A DNA stretch of 64,000 bases, taken from Fodinibius salipaludis. Its GTDB lineage: Bacteria > Bacteroidota > Rhodothermia > Balneolales > Balneolaceae. Under the pieces are notes generated by a model that was not told where the DNA came from, searched no databases, and saw nothing but the letters and a program-made list of their open reading frames with translations. The DNA lies in assembly GCF_002287075.1 (NCBI RefSeq), contig NZ_NSKE01000012.1, positions 62,001-126,000 on the forward strand, written 5' to 3'. This document shows positions 63,181 through 64,000 of the stretch, piece by piece. Each line of letters begins with the position of its first letter. Position 1 is the stretch's first letter. Made by a program: the position numbers and the translations under genes.

Positions 63181-63205
63181 TTTCAGTAAATTTAGTTATT
63201 ACAAA

Positions 63206-63244
63206 AAAGCCCTTGCAAGATTTCTCTTCTTGCAGGGGCTTTTA
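63206..63244. terminator. Bidirectional terminator between the CBS and response-regulator genes
   Basis: AAGCCCTTGCAAGA pairs with TCTTGCAGGGGCTT with A and T tracts on either side, between two convergent genes. Confidence 0.85.
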
Positions 63245-63267
63245 AATAGTCAAAAATCTACAAACTG

Positions 63268-63945
63268 CTAATCATCACAACGGATAATAAATCCCTTTTT
63301 ACGGACGGTATCAATATATTCATCTTCTGAGTGATTGCGAATTTTCTTCCGCAGGTAACTGATATACACATTTATGTAGTTTGTCTGCGTGTCAAAATGG
63401 ATATCCCACACATTTTCAGCAATCTCTTCCTGGGTTACAATATTATTTTTCCGCTTTAGCAGGTATACCAGCAGGTTGTATTCATTGTTAGTCAAATCAA
63501 CTTTGGTATCATTCACCCAAAACTCACGCTCCAACATATCCACTTTAAGCTCTCCACATTCGAGCGTCCGATCCCCGTTAACTTCTCCACTGCGCCGGCT
63601 AATCGCCTCAATACGAGCCAGAAGCTCTTCGGTATTAAATGGCTTGGTCAAATAATCATCAACACCTGCTCGCAGACATTTAATTTTAACATCTGTTTCC
63701 TGTTCAGCAGAAAGGACTAAAATAGGAGTTGTAATCTCTTTATCTCTCACATTCTTAGCCAAGTCAAAGCCATCACCATCGGGGAGTCCCAGATCAAGAA
63801 TAATAATATCATACGAATTTCCAACAGCATGCTCTTCACCGCTTTGGGCCGTCTCAGCAATATCAACGTTATACTCATTTTTTTCTAACACCGCCTTTAC
63901 CAAAGTACGAACTGACGGATCATCTTCAATGACAAGTACCTTCAT
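63268..63945 (-). CDS. OmpR/PhoB-family response regulator
   Basis: Two-domain DNA-binding regulator of 225 residues. The receiver domain has the acidic pair EDD (residues 7-9), the phosphoacceptor Asp51 (ILDLGLPDGDG) and the Lys in LTKPFNTEELLAR; the C-terminal winged helix (residues ~130-225) includes VDLTNNEYNLLVYLLKRKNNIVTQEEIAENVWDIHFDTQTNYINVYISYLRKKI. The transcription activation loop is of the OmpR type. Its sensor kinase is not in the window; the gene starts near the window edge and any partner may lie upstream. Confidence 0.93.
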   Translation of the reverse strand: MKVLVIEDDPSVRTLVKAVLEKNEYNVDIAETAQSGEEHAVGNSYDIIILDLGLPDGDGFDLAKNVRDKEITTPILVLSAEQETDVKIKCLRAGVDDYLTKPFNTEELLARIEAISRRSGEVNGDRTLECGELKVDMLEREFWVNDTKVDLTNNEYNLLVYLLKRKNNIVTQEEIAENVWDIHFDTQTNYINVYISYLRKKIRNHSEDEYIDTVRKKGFIIRCDD

Positions 63946-64000
63946 GATAGTAAATATCTCAGTTCCCTTTTTGAAACCACGTTAAACTTGATGGATTATA

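Noticed and set aside
1-64000. CRISPR array, tRNA/rRNA genes, prophage or defence island
   Set aside because: No regularly spaced direct repeats, no cloverleaf or rRNA-like sequence and no phage structural genes were seen; the only transposase is the RAYT.

Overview
The window looks like a stretch of chromosome from a Bacteroidota-superphylum bacterium, most plausibly Balneolota (Balneolaceae-like) or the related Rhodothermota. This is inference from gene content: a parA-parB-DUF5683 block, DUF6588 and FadL/PorV-like outer-membrane proteins, a Bat (DUF58/BatA) region, a carotenoid hydratase next to a glycosyltransferase and an acyltransferase, and several promoter-like sequences of the Bacteroidota form TTG-N(19-23)-TAnnTTTG. 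Coding density is high, and moderate GC is judged by eye. No rRNA, tRNA, CRISPR array, prophage or plasmid module was found. Nearly all genes are intact housekeeping genes.

Layout. 1-12.9 kb, mostly plus strand: valS, a PcrA/UvrD helicase, an outer-membrane protein, lon, rsgA, a DUF6588 protein, a TRIC-type membrane protein and a DUF2914 lipid/periplasm-side protein. 12.9-20.2 kb: polA, an RsbU-like membrane phosphatase, transketolase and a TPR protein. 20.4-23.6 kb: a minus-strand operon parA-parB-DUF5683-LOG, with a promoter-like sequence lying inside an inverted repeat. 23.8-29.9 kb: alanine dehydrogenase, a small winged-helix protein, and a Bat-type region (DUF58, a BatD/DUF4381-like protein, BatA) interrupted by a divergent M23 lipoprotein peptidase. 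30-37.6 kb: mfd-sua5, then M1 and M42 peptidases. 37.8-42.4 kb: thioesterase, SAMHD1-like HD protein, and the mgtE-thyA-folA group.

42.6-48 kb is the most repeat-rich part: an FAD oxidoreductase, endonuclease V, a REP-associated tyrosine transposase (RAYT) bracketed by two matching hairpins, an aromatic-amino-acid-type decarboxylase, and two intergenic regions of more than 300 bp holding BIME-like elements and two copies (opposite orientation) of a long structured repeat. 48-54.5 kb: SDR, M28 peptidase, DUF971, a membrane protein, a CoA-binding protein, a second DUF2914 protein and a SlyD-like FKBP. 54.5-58.4 kb: O-methyltransferase, PlsC-like acyltransferase, CrtC-like hydratase and GT2; the last three match the steps needed to make an acylated glycosyl carotenoid. 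58.5-64 kb: xer recombinase-hpf-hprK, an M23 peptidase, TrmH, a CBS-domain protein and an OmpR-type response regulator.

I found no clear new multi-gene system. The best leads are the RAYT with its hairpins, the long structured dispersed repeat, a repeat that appears to supply the 3' end of folA, the par promoter/operator, and the carotenoid glycoside-ester mini-cluster.
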